A stretch of DNA of 35,305 nt, taken from positions 1 to 35,305 of the IMG/VR virus record IMGVR_UViG_3300027806_000096, one strand, 5' to 3'. Positions 1 through 6,107 of the stretch are shown here, piece by piece. The first letter of the stretch is position 1. Each line of letters opens with the position of its first letter. Source of the DNA: a virus. The notes under the pieces were generated by a model. That model made no database searches, was not told where the DNA came from, and saw only the letters and a program-made list of their open reading frames with translations. Position numbers and translations under genes: made by a program.

Positions 1-1
1 C

Positions 2-322
2 GAAAGAGATGCCGCTATAGCAAGGCTTATTTCCTTGCAAGCCGGAGCAACCAAGTACGACAAGGCCGAGGAACTGGTCCGACAGATTCAAGATGACTTT
101 GACAAAAAGGTCTACGAGAATGCGTTACCGAAGGAGTTCTTGGAGATAAAGAAAATGCCTAGCACAAAAAGGGTCAACTTTGTTGCTAACGAGTTCAACG
201 CGATAAAGAACGAACAGGAGGCCATGGACTATCTTGAGACTCTGTCAACTTTCGACGTCATCAGTGAAAACGAGAAAAGCGAAATCGTCGACATCCTGCT
301 GAAGTCCAACAAGAAGAAATGA
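2..322 (+). CDS. Hypothetical protein, 5'-truncated by window edge
   Basis: The reading frame is open from the first full codon, so this gene begins outside the window; the TTG at 35 and later codons are internal. About 106 residues are visible, mostly charged and predicted helical, ending in a lysine-rich tail (SNKKK). I do not recognise a family. Its stop overlaps the ATG of the next gene as ATGA at 319-322, so the two are probably translationally coupled. They form the only plus-strand pair at this end and converge on a long minus-strand block. Function unknown; confidence is in the gene being real. Confidence 0.7.
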   Translation, partial: ERDAAIARLISLQAGATKYDKAEELVRQIQDDFDKKVYENALPKEFLEIKKMPSTKRVNFVANEFNAIKNEQEAMDYLETLSTFDVISENEKSEIVDILLKSNKKK

Positions 323-591
323 GCGAACCAATAAACATTCGCTCCTTCAAGTACTGCATACTGAGGAGCAATAGCCGCCTTAGAGCGGTAATCAAGCTAC
401 AGATTAAAAGGAAACAGACCTCTCTAAAGAAGGTCTGTGAGGAGAACGAGATAGACTACGATCGTATCCGCAAGTACATGGCAGAGCCGTACTTCGAGAG
501 AACCCCAAGCTATGCTTCTCAAAAGGAAGTAATGGCTTTGGCTCATGTCTTAGGCATTCAAGTTGACCTCTCTTTCACTATCGTGAAATAG
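319..591 (+). CDS. Small helix-turn-helix-like protein
   Basis: A basic 90-residue protein. Residues about 33-56 (KKVCEENEIDYDRIRKYM) look like the first helices of a Cro/C1-type helix-turn-helix, and the C-terminal part (EVMALAHVLGIQVDLSF) resembles the closing helices and start of a beta strand seen in small XRE-like phage regulators. This is pattern reading, not a domain hit. It starts on the ATGA overlap with the gene before it and overlaps the convergent minus-strand membrane protein tail-to-tail by 14 nt, leaving no room for a terminator between them. A transcriptional regulator is the best guess; a structural helical protein is possible. Confidence 0.6.
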   Translation: MSEPINIRSFKYCILRSNSRLRAVIKLQIKRKQTSLKKVCEENEIDYDRIRKYMAEPYFERTPSYASQKEVMALAHVLGIQVDLSFTIVK

Positions 592-1192
592 CTAATGCTC
601 CGGCCGTAAAGCCGAGTATCCCCACTAGTACGGGATTTTCGTACCACTTCTTTTTAGGAGGGGCAACAGAGAACCCGGAGATCTTTGTGACTACGCCGCA
701 GCCGTCGACCTTTGCTGAAGCGACAACCATGTCGCCATATCGGTGCTGAACGAGCTGTAGGCTCAAGGGAGCCAACTGGTAGGTAATGCTATCGTTTGCT
801 ACGGATAGAGCCAAGCAGGAGTCCCAGTAGGAGAAATAACCGGGAATCGTATCATTGCGTACAATTACGGATCGTATCGTATCATGGACCACTAGAATGT
901 CAACAAAAGCTTTAGCCTCAGAGAGCCTCTTGGTGAGCTTCTTTACCTCCGCCTTACCATTGACATTGCTACGCTTGAGTTCGTCGATTGTGAGGCTCCG
1001 TAGAGCGTTCTGGGCGTATAGGTCATCACCAACCTTCTTGTAATGCACAGCGCTGTCCTGGACGGCCTCTAGGAATGCTTCTTTTTCCTTCCTACGCTCT
1101 CTCTCCTGCATGCATGTTTGTAGGGAGAACAGGAGTATGACAATCCACAATGCGTGGACCAGGTAGTGCTTGGAGTTGGAATCTAGGGTCAT
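578..1192 (-). CDS. Membrane-anchored coiled-coil protein (spanin-like)
   Basis: A 204-residue protein with a hydrophobic N-terminal segment at about residues 11-27, a charged coiled-coil stretch at about 29-100 (rich in Lys, Glu, Arg), a beta-rich middle with several Asp-Thr-Ile repeats, and a second hydrophobic segment at about 186-203 near the C-terminus. Proteins of this architecture are common beside lysis genes of Bacteroidetes phages. A role in outer-membrane disruption (unimolecular or inner-membrane spanin) is inferred from topology and from the endolysin 1.3 kb upstream in the same transcript direction. Its ATG overlaps the stop of the preceding small gene (ATGA at 1189-1192). Alternatively it could be a structural or holin-associated membrane protein. 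Confidence 0.65.
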   Translation of the reverse strand: MTLDSNSKHYLVHALWIVILLFSLQTCMQERERRKEKEAFLEAVQDSAVHYKKVGDDLYAQNALRSLTIDELKRSNVNGKAEVKKLTKRLSEAKAFVDILVVHDTIRSVIVRNDTIPGYFSYWDSCLALSVANDSITYQLAPLSLQLVQHRYGDMVVASAKVDGCGVVTKISGFSVAPPKKKWYENPVLVGILGFTAGALAISR

Positions 1193-1353
1193 TTCTTTCT
1201 GGCAGCTGAGTAAGCGATTGCTGCGATTTGTTTTTCGCTACGTTTCTTGCCGGCAGACTTCTCCCTGTTGGCCCGGGTGAGTTCTTGGATGTTGGCAGAT
1301 ACAGCCTTCTGAATGGCTTTCTCTCCTTTTCCTCTGGCTTTCTTGAGTGGCAT
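1189..1353 (-). CDS. Small basic protein (54 aa)
   Basis: A short frame starting ATG at 1353 and ending in the ATGA overlap with the spanin-like gene. It encodes 54 residues starting MPLKKARGKGEKAIQKAV and ending AIAYSAARKK, with strong excess of Lys and Arg and no hydrophobic segment. It lies 1 nt from the stop of the next gene upstream, so it fits a tightly packed coupled run. The pattern GKGEKAIQKAVSANI recalls small basic proteins I have seen in aquatic phage genomes, but no function is known to me. Nucleic-acid binding is a plausible inference from charge. Confidence 0.65.
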   Translation of the reverse strand: MPLKKARGKGEKAIQKAVSANIQELTRANREKSAGKKRSEKQIAAIAYSAARKK

Positions 1354-1354
1354 A

Positions 1355-1699
1355 TTACTTGCGTTTAATTGGCTTTACTCTTGCCCCCATACCGACGCGT
1401 TCCTTCTCGGAGATCTTCCTCCGTTTCTCGGCCGAAGACATCTCTGAAGCAGTCTTAGGGGTTTTATCGGATACTCGTTTCGTGGGACGGCAGTACTCGT
1501 TCTTCCCGCCGGAACCACAGGCTTTACCGGTCTTCTGGTCTACCCATTTCTCGCTCTGCCATCTCTTCAGTTCAGTGCCTTTCTCGGTCTTACGGACCGA
1601 TCCAGAACCCTTGCGGCATTTGGCAATAGCTTGACTAGCCCTGGCAGACGGGAATACATCGTACTGTGCTTTGACTTTGTGGTAGCAGGCGTCTTTCAT
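1355..1699 (-). CDS. Basic Cys-containing protein, DUF5872-like
   Basis: 114 residues, very basic. The N-terminus (MKDACYHKVKAQYDVFPSAR then AIAKCRKG) matches a short motif that recurs in phage and large-virus proteins, and the middle (RWQSEKWVDQKTGKACGSGG with later EYCRPTKRVSDKTP) resembles what I recall as the DUF5872 pattern. Naming is from memory and should be treated as tentative. It shares an ATGA overlap at 1696-1699 with the next gene upstream. Its function is not established; with its neighbours it belongs to a run of small, basic, Cys-bearing proteins that could coat or condense DNA or be virion-associated. Confidence 0.7.
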   Translation of the reverse strand: MKDACYHKVKAQYDVFPSARASQAIAKCRKGSGSVRKTEKGTELKRWQSEKWVDQKTGKACGSGGKNEYCRPTKRVSDKTPKTASEMSSAEKRRKISEKERVGMGARVKPIKRK

Positions 1700-1977
1700 T
1701 TTTTCCCTCGGTTTCTAGCCCGGTTCTTGGAAGCAGCCTCCAGGACGAAGCCTCCGTTCTTAGTGTGGGACACGTCCTTGCCATCGCCCTTCTTGCTGCC
1801 CATCTCACGGTTCTTCTTGCCCAGCTCTGTGCGGTACTTAATCCGCTCAGGAGTGGCGTGGTACTTGGTGTCGTACTCTTTCTTCTTCTCCCTAGCTTCA
1901 GGGTTTGCTGCATAGTAACGAGCGCTCTTGCTCTTTGAGGAGCAAGACTTGCACTTACAGGAGGAGGAACACTTCAT
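1696..1977 (-). CDS. Small basic protein with Cys-rich N-terminus
   Basis: 93 residues. The first 14 residues (MKCSSSCKCKSCSS) hold four cysteines; the rest is highly basic with the motifs ARYYAANPEAREKKKEYDTK, YHATPERIKYRTELGKKNRE and a C-terminal SKNRARNRGKK. This 'YD-KYH-TPER' followed by 'KD-SHTKNG' layout recurs, to my memory, in phages and large algal viruses, without a proven function. Overlaps both neighbours by ATGA (1696-1699 and 1974-1977), so it is translated as part of a coupled series. The N-terminal cysteines could bind a metal or form disulphides; this is inference. Confidence 0.7.
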   Translation of the reverse strand: MKCSSSCKCKSCSSKSKSARYYAANPEAREKKKEYDTKYHATPERIKYRTELGKKNREMGSKKGDGKDVSHTKNGGFVLEAASKNRARNRGKK

Positions 1978-2264
1978 TTTGTCTTTCTACTTTTGCCTTT
2001 CATGAACTTGGTACTACCAGGGCTCCAAAGGTCTTTGCACGCCCAGTGGCGTGCTGTAAGCTTGTCTGTAGCCGTATCACAGCTATGGCGAGACCGGAAG
2101 TTCTTCCTGGCATCATCGCTGTAGTTGGACTTGTAGGCACTAGCCCCGTAATGAACGAGCTTCTCCTTACCCCCAGCGCAAGCCTTGACCATACGCTTCT
2201 TCCCGGCCTTGGTAGAAGGACGAGGGCTGTTACAGGGCATCTTGGCTTTGTCTACGCGATTCAT
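1974..2264 (-). CDS. Small basic Cys-containing protein
   Basis: 96 residues if started at the ATG at 2264, which makes an ATGA overlap with the upstream acidic gene like every other junction in this run; an in-frame ATG at 2282 would add six residues, and the family core begins nearby at MPCNSPRPSTKAGKK. Further motifs are CAGGKEKLVHYGASAYKSNY, RKNFRSRHSCDTATDKLTAR and HWACKDLW. Conserved Cys and His positions suggest a metal site or a compact cross-linked fold. Similar sequences occur in other phages and large viruses in my memory; function unknown. Confidence 0.7.
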   Translation of the reverse strand: MNRVDKAKMPCNSPRPSTKAGKKRMVKACAGGKEKLVHYGASAYKSNYSDDARKNFRSRHSCDTATDKLTARHWACKDLWSPGSTKFMKGKSRKTK

Positions 2265-2437
2265 GATCCGCAGTTTAGGCACTCATCGGGATTGTCCATG
2301 TTACAGGCAGGGACTTCCATGTTTTCGAGCTTCTTGAACCATTCTTCGTCAATGGCGTCAAAATCGTCATCATCGTCCTCCTCCTGCTCAATAAGGTCCA
2401 TCTCTTCGGGCAACAAGTCGTCTTCTTCGTTAAACAT
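2261..2437 (-). CDS. Small acidic protein (58 aa)
   Basis: A frame starting ATG at 2437 (MFNEEDDLLPEEMDLIEQEE) with five consecutive Asp residues in the middle and a C-terminal tail carrying three cysteines in a C-x7-C-x2-C arrangement, ending NCGS. It is strikingly acidic while the three genes that follow it are strongly basic, and it couples to the next one by ATGA at 2261-2264. Low-complexity acid content makes homology hard to judge. A charge-neutralising partner or chaperone for the basic neighbours is a speculation based only on charge and linkage. Confidence 0.6.
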   Translation of the reverse strand: MFNEEDDLLPEEMDLIEQEEDDDDDFDAIDEEWFKKLENMEVPACNMDNPDECLNCGS

Positions 2438-2481
2438 TGTATTGTCGTTTAGTCAATACAATAACCAACCAATGGTTGGTT
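2438..2481. repeat. Two adjacent short inverted repeats
   Basis: Positions 2438-2444 and 2454-2460 form a 7-bp stem with a 9-nt loop, and 2463-2470 with 2474-2481 form an 8-bp stem with a 3-nt centre. They fill the gap between the endolysin stop (2480-2482) and the acidic gene start (2437). Neither is GC-rich nor followed by a T-run, so they do not look like intrinsic terminators. They could be protein-binding operators, RNA-processing hairpins or 3'-end protection structures. Confidence 0.5.
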
Positions 2482-3082
2482 AAGTTCCCGTGGACGACAG
2501 CTCGGAGAGGTAGCGATGTGTTAGGATAACCCTTTCGTGTAGGCCCTTATGGCCTCCATTGACTTTCTTGGTGACCCTGGCGATGTCATCAAAGTCTGTG
2601 CCGGCATCTGCCAGGTTGTTGATCCGGTTCACATCCCAGAACCAAGCTGCTGAGAGCAGGGGGTACTTGGTCGCTACCAGGTCGGGGTTCGCTAAGATGT
2701 CTTCGTCTGTGAAGGCATCAAAGGCTTTGTAATTGCTTTTGAGCGTTAGTTGGATGTAACCCCTACCTCGGTGTCTCCAACCGTCTCCAGAGGCTTCTGA
2801 GCCATTCCCGCCCCTATTGGCGTAGACATAGTTGGCTAACGCTTCGGGGTTCTTGACATAAGGCTTAGGGTCCTTCCCTTTGAAGTACTTGGGGAAGGTC
2901 TTCAGGAGTGCTTTCTCGGAGTAGTTGAGGTTCTCCCGGACCAATCTAAAGCCACCCGATTCGTGGTGGCATTGTCCCAGGAAGTGAGCGAGTCGTTCGG
3001 CGGTTCTTATCCCGAACTTAGACATCACGGACCACAGCTCCTGCTTTACCTTGTCGGGTATTGACAGGTTGTCCAGGTTCAT
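2480..3082 (-). CDS. GH19 chitinase-like endolysin
   Basis: A 200-residue single-domain glycoside hydrolase family 19 protein, expected to cut the glycan strands of peptidoglycan at the end of infection. Visible family signatures are HHESGGF at 39-45 with the likely catalytic acid Glu41, a second acidic residue at about Glu50 (RENLNYS), the conserved RGRGYIQLT at 105-113 followed by Asn117-Tyr118, and the C-terminal VTKKVNGGHKGL substrate-groove segment. No signal peptide is seen, so export should depend on a holin or similar. The start couples by ATGA to the membrane coiled-coil gene (3079-3082). A second, unrelated endolysin (amidase) lies at 17.0 kb. Confidence 0.92.
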   Translation of the reverse strand: MNLDNLSIPDKVKQELWSVMSKFGIRTAERLAHFLGQCHHESGGFRLVRENLNYSEKALLKTFPKYFKGKDPKPYVKNPEALANYVYANRGGNGSEASGDGWRHRGRGYIQLTLKSNYKAFDAFTDEDILANPDLVATKYPLLSAAWFWDVNRINNLADAGTDFDDIARVTKKVNGGHKGLHERVILTHRYLSELSSTGT

Positions 3083-3357
3083 AGTCCTTTGCCGAGTTGT
3101 TTTTTCAGCTCGAAGTTCTCTGTCTCAATCTTGCGGATGTGTGCTTCCATCTCATCGAGTTTCTCCCGCAGGGAGGTGATCTCCTTGCGTAGGGCTTCTA
3201 TCTCCTCTTTATGGGCTTCTGCGGTTTCTTTCCACATCGCCATAATCTCTTTGGCGTTCTGAATCTCTGCGGATTCTTTCTGTACTTTACCACCGGTGAT
3301 CCAACCTACAACGGCTGCTACGACTGCGGTAATGGTTTCGGAGATAGGGAAGTCCAT
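3079..3357 (-). CDS. Membrane-anchored coiled-coil protein
   Basis: I place the start at the ATG at 3357 (MDFPISETITAVVAAVVGW): it clears the endonuclease stop at 3368 and aligns with the start of the related protein at 18.3 kb; an ATG at 3399 is also in frame. The 92-residue product has one transmembrane segment at about residues 6-20, a short GGK turn and then a long heptad-like coiled coil rich in Glu and Lys to the end. Lying directly before the endolysin with a 4-nt overlap, it may act in lysis (holin-like or spanin-like). A paralogue at 18335-18610 shares layout and local sequence (AMWKETAEAHKEE versus AMWQETAEAQKKE). Confidence 0.75.
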   Translation of the reverse strand: MDFPISETITAVVAAVVGWITGGKVQKESAEIQNAKEIMAMWKETAEAHKEEIEALRKEITSLREKLDEMEAHIRKIETENFELKKQLGKGL

Positions 3358-3367
3358 CTTTGTTGGT

Positions 3368-3841
3368 TTATGAGGCTTGGTAGGGAACTTGTTTGACATT
3401 TTCGGGCAAGGCGTTGTTTGCCCTCATGTTTCTAAATCTCTTTAGGGTCGTCCCGATTACTTTAAAAACATCTGATTGAGTGTAGGTAACACCATCAACC
3501 TCAAAATAAACATTACGGCAAGTATTGCAAGACTGCTGCTTCGCAGTAGCCCATCGGCAGTTTCCTTTCCAGTAATGCTCATTTGAATCAATCCGATCAA
3601 GAGATGTCCCCTTCGGCCTTTCCCCCATGTCGGTAATGAATTGCTCAAAAGACTCCCATCGTTCGTCATAGAGTATCCCCTTTTTACTATAAATGTGGGC
3701 CCTGTTATGGTTGGGATTGTTGCAACGCTCTTTCATTTTAAGCCAAGACGTGTATGTCGGCGTGCGCTTAACTCCTGAATGGCCATGCTTGTGCATTGGA
3801 TGGCTCTCCCCTGTTGGGTAAATCCTGTTTCTTTTTTTCAT
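3368..3841 (-). CDS. HNH homing-type endonuclease
   Basis: About 157 residues from the ATG at 3841; an ATG at 3856 is also in frame but sits on a promoter-like box. The central block has the layout of free-standing phage HNH endonucleases: TPTYTSWLKMKERCNNPNH, then YDERW-SFEQFITDMGERP, then SLDRIDSNEHYWKGNCRW and ATAKQQSCN. The C-terminal third (YTQSDVFKVIGTTLKRF) looks like a small DNA-recognition helix pair. Such genes are selfish elements that cut DNA and spread by gene conversion. Placed between a tail fibre and a lysis gene, where the equivalent second module has a small unknown gene and a holin instead, it is probably an insertion. Confidence 0.85.
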   Translation of the reverse strand: MKKRNRIYPTGESHPMHKHGHSGVKRTPTYTSWLKMKERCNNPNHNRAHIYSKKGILYDERWESFEQFITDMGERPKGTSLDRIDSNEHYWKGNCRWATAKQQSCNTCRNVYFEVDGVTYTQSDVFKVIGTTLKRFRNMRANNALPENVKQVPYQAS

Positions 3842-3844
3842 TTC

Positions 3845-3852
3845 CAAAGTTA
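3845..3852 (-). promoter_or_regulatory. Putative -7 promoter element before HNH gene
   Basis: The minus strand reads TAACTTTG, matching the Bacteroidetes TAnnTTTG -7 box, in the 50-nt gap after the tail fibre stop. Only 3 nt separate it from the ATG at 3841, so a transcript would be nearly leaderless. No convincing -33 element is visible. Confidence 0.4.
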
Positions 3853-3891
3853 CCATGCCTAAAAATTCGTAAGATTAAAAAGCGATTAAAG

Positions 3892-5367
3892 TTACGGCTG
3901 GGTCAGCGACTGAAGTTCAGCGTTCGTGAGGCGGGTGTTATAGAGAGCAGCGGCACGGATGCGGTCGTTGAGGATAGTGCCTCCGTTAAGGCTTCCCAAA
4001 TCAACTTTATTCGTTGCGGGAATGAGGCAAGATGTGACCGTTCCAACGCTTGTTCCGTTCAGGTATAGTGCGATATTGTTTTGAGCGTATCCGAGCGCAA
4101 GTTTATTAACTCCCGCAGGCATTACTGCGCTGAAATCAGCCTGATTGCTTGATAAACGATTGACCGTAACACGGATTCTATCAGGAGAAAGTAATTGCAA
4201 ATTGATTGCATTGGCCCCTGTTCCATCCGATAGAGCGATGACCCTTGCGCTGTTTGCAAAGTTCCTCACATCCACCTCCACATAAATCGTCCCTTGTTGC
4301 TGCCCGATGGACCCGCTGACCGCTCCGCTCACCGAGATGACATCTGCGCTTCGGCTTCCCGTGCCTGTGGTGGTGGGGATGTAGGAGGTGGCAATGCTTC
4401 CCGCTTCAAACTGCGCCCCCCAAGTGTAGGCGGTGAGGTTGAGTGCGCCTGATGCGGGCCAAGATAAATCTCCGTTGCCTTCGGCCATAAAAAATGAAAG
4501 CGTTCCATTTAAGTCACCTGCCGCCAATGTGTAAGGAGGAGTTGTTAGACGATACCATCCATTTCCGTAATTTTGAACGCTTGCACCTGCGGTCAAAGCC
4601 GTTCCACTTGCAAGGTTGAAATATGAATAAATTGTGCCAGTTCCTCCAGCATAATTTTCAATCCCCAAGGCACAAAAATTCAGCGGATTAGTTGCTCCAC
4701 GCTTTACAAATAAACTATAAGTGTGAGCGCCTGAAGCGGATGCGACAATGCCTCCCCCTGTATAATAAGCATATTGAGTTGTACCACTCGCTGCGCCACC
4801 GACATACTTGGTTATGCTTCCACTCGTTCCGTCGGGTGCAAGGAAATCCGTGCTGCCCGTTGTTATTGTCATTCCTCCTGATGCCGCAGGGGTATCTTGA
4901 GCGGTCATTTGATTGACCCAACGAGCCAAGTTCGTCGCCGCAGGCTCCACGAGCAAAGCAGGACACCCCGTCACGCCGCCGCTTGTGTAGTAGTCCAAGC
5001 GGGGGATGCCCGATGCTACGGATTCAATCAAGCCCGCAGAATCAAACCGCCGTGCCGCCGTGTTGCGGGTAACGGTGAAGTCGGCGTTAGAACTAGGAAT
5101 CTGTGAATACAGCGTTCCACTCTTGAATCTCGCGGGAACAATGACAAGAGACGGCTTTGTAGCCGTCTTGGTGTACAAACTCTTAAACCGGTCGTACAAA
5201 CATCCATTCACCGCTGCCTCTGGTGCATCAGCGCTACCTGCATTTGCTCGGTTGTTAAACGAGTTCCAAATCTGCCTTGCAGGGTCTGTAAGCAAAGCAA
5301 AAGTCGTATGAGCCCTACGACCTCGTAGCGCTCTACCATTCGGGTCTTTACTACCCCTCGTAGGCAT
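3892..5367 (-). CDS. Tail fibre / receptor-binding protein with LamG-like C-terminus
   Basis: A 491-residue virion protein. Residues 34-61 hold a fixed-length module (W-x2-FN-x-RA ... EAA-x3-CL-x2-RF) that recurs in two other genes. Residues about 70-145 (PSLVIVPARFKSGTLYS ... CPALLVEPAATN) match the second fibre at 19.2 kb. The middle is a beta-rich carbohydrate-binding-like region ending in YTWGAQFEAGSIATSYIPT, a signature common in phage fibre proteins. The last 140 residues look like a concanavalin/LamG fold closing with ALYNTRLTNAEL. It probably binds the host surface. Its start overlaps the preceding gene by 17 nt. An 89-bp part (4301-4389) is nearly identical to the other fibre gene. 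Confidence 0.8.
   Translation of the reverse strand: MPTRGSKDPNGRALRGRRAHTTFALLTDPARQIWNSFNNRANAGSADAPEAAVNGCLYDRFKSLYTKTATKPSLVIVPARFKSGTLYSQIPSSNADFTVTRNTAARRFDSAGLIESVASGIPRLDYYTSGGVTGCPALLVEPAATNLARWVNQMTAQDTPAASGGMTITTGSTDFLAPDGTSGSITKYVGGAASGTTQYAYYTGGGIVASASGAHTYSLFVKRGATNPLNFCALGIENYAGGTGTIYSYFNLASGTALTAGASVQNYGNGWYRLTTPPYTLAAGDLNGTLSFFMAEGNGDLSWPASGALNLTAYTWGAQFEAGSIATSYIPTTTGTGSRSADVISVSGAVSGSIGQQQGTIYVEVDVRNFANSARVIALSDGTGANAINLQLLSPDRIRVTVNRLSSNQADFSAVMPAGVNKLALGYAQNNIALYLNGTSVGTVTSCLIPATNKVDLGSLNGGTILNDRIRAAALYNTRLTNAELQSLTQP
4301..4389. repeat. 89-bp block shared with second fibre gene (copy 1)
   Basis: Aligned by eye with 19576-19664 without gaps, 86 of 89 positions are identical, far above the surrounding similarity. 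It encodes the SYIPTTTGTGSRSADVISVS segment and the following GAVSGSIGQ. It is likely a recombination or gene-conversion tract. Confidence 0.85.
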
Positions 5368-5938
5368 CGGTCATCAATTCAATCTGGAAAGCATTTAATG
5401 CCCCAGAACCAGCAGTGAATCCTCCTAAAGACTGAAGCACCCCAACGAGCGTCCCCGTGGCAGCAAACTCCTGACGGATTCCAGGCCCAGGAGCGCCAAT
5501 GCCTGTAACTCCAGGCACCGTGACCCTAGGCGCCAAAGAACGCTGAAAGCAAATCCTAGCCGTATCTACAATGCTGAACGAACCACTAGCCGTATTGACC
5601 CAAGTGGTAAAATCTAAATACCCGACATACTTAGGGGCATCCGCATAAGCCACCACCATCACGGAGTTGTTTGCAACGGTCGTACCACTAGAAAGGGTCT
5701 CCCCCGAAGCCAAGGTATACAAATGAAGCCTAAGACCAGAAGAGATACCTGAAGCATTGGTGTCGGTGAAAATCTTGCCCTTGGTTACATAACCATTGCC
5801 AAACATAGTCTCTGCAAGACCCAAAAACACGGTCCCGGTGTCAGTCGTGCCCGTTGTTGAGCAAATTCGTACACCGCCAGTTGCGTATGTGATACTACCA
5901 GTAGGCCGAGTAATCGTAGCCGTAGAAATGCGAATCAT
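5351..5938 (-). CDS. Putative virion protein (Thr/Gly/Ser-rich)
   Basis: 195 residues, rich in Thr, Gly, Ser and Val with predicted beta strands throughout and almost no charged clusters, as expected for a virion surface or neck protein. The start is MIRISTATITRPTGSITYA at 5938. It sits just downstream of an intrinsic terminator and directly before the tail fibre, overlapping it by 17 nt. A small beta-rich protein (20638-20919) occupies a comparable place near the other fibre but I cannot align the two. I do not recognise a named family; capsid decoration, fibre base and tail accessory protein are all possible. Confidence 0.65.
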   Translation of the reverse strand: MIRISTATITRPTGSITYATGGVRICSTTGTTDTGTVFLGLAETMFGNGYVTKGKIFTDTNASGISSGLRLHLYTLASGETLSSGTTVANNSVMVVAYADAPKYVGYLDFTTWVNTASGSFSIVDTARICFQRSLAPRVTVPGVTGIGAPGPGIRQEFAATGTLVGVLQSLGGFTAGSGALNAFQIELMTDAYEG

Positions 5939-5965
5939 AGGTATGTCTTTAGTCAGTTATTCAAC

Positions 5966-6000
5966 AAAAAAGGGGAGGATGCGGTTCGCATCCTACCCCC
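5966..6000 (-). terminator. Intrinsic terminator before virion genes
   Basis: On the minus strand a 7-bp stem (GGATGCG/CGCATCC) with a 3-nt loop is extended by a GGGG/CCCC clamp across a small bulge and is followed by six Ts. It ends about 28 nt before the ATG of the 5938 gene. It may end the glycosyltransferase transcript or attenuate a leader starting at the box at 6082-6089. Confidence 0.8.
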
Positions 6001-6081
6001 TTAATGTCCCAACAACCCCTAACCCTCCTTTGGACAACCACGAACCAAAAGCTTAGGCTGTGAGAAACTCAAATCGTACTC

Positions 6082-6089
6082 CAAAGATA
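6082..6089 (-). promoter_or_regulatory. Putative -7 promoter element
   Basis: The minus strand reads TATCTTTG (TAnnTTTG), 18 nt after the glycosyltransferase stop codon and about 80 nt before the terminator at 5966-6000. The roughly 110 nt between box and terminator hold no open frame of note, so a short untranslated RNA or attenuated leader is possible. Confidence 0.35.
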
Positions 6090-6107
6090 ATGGATGTTTC
6101 CCTAATA

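Noticed and set aside
35-37. TTG as the start codon of the first plus-strand gene
   Set aside because: The same frame is open and protein-like back to position 2, so the gene simply enters from outside the window.
2463-2481. Inverted repeat as an intrinsic terminator for the endolysin gene
   Set aside because: The stem is AT/GC mixed with no T-run after it, so it does not meet terminator criteria.
1905-2483. 192-codon plus-strand frame across the basic-protein cluster
   Set aside because: It spans several minus-strand genes that are mutually coupled by ATGA overlaps; the Ser-rich product reflects their acidic and basic codons read in reverse.
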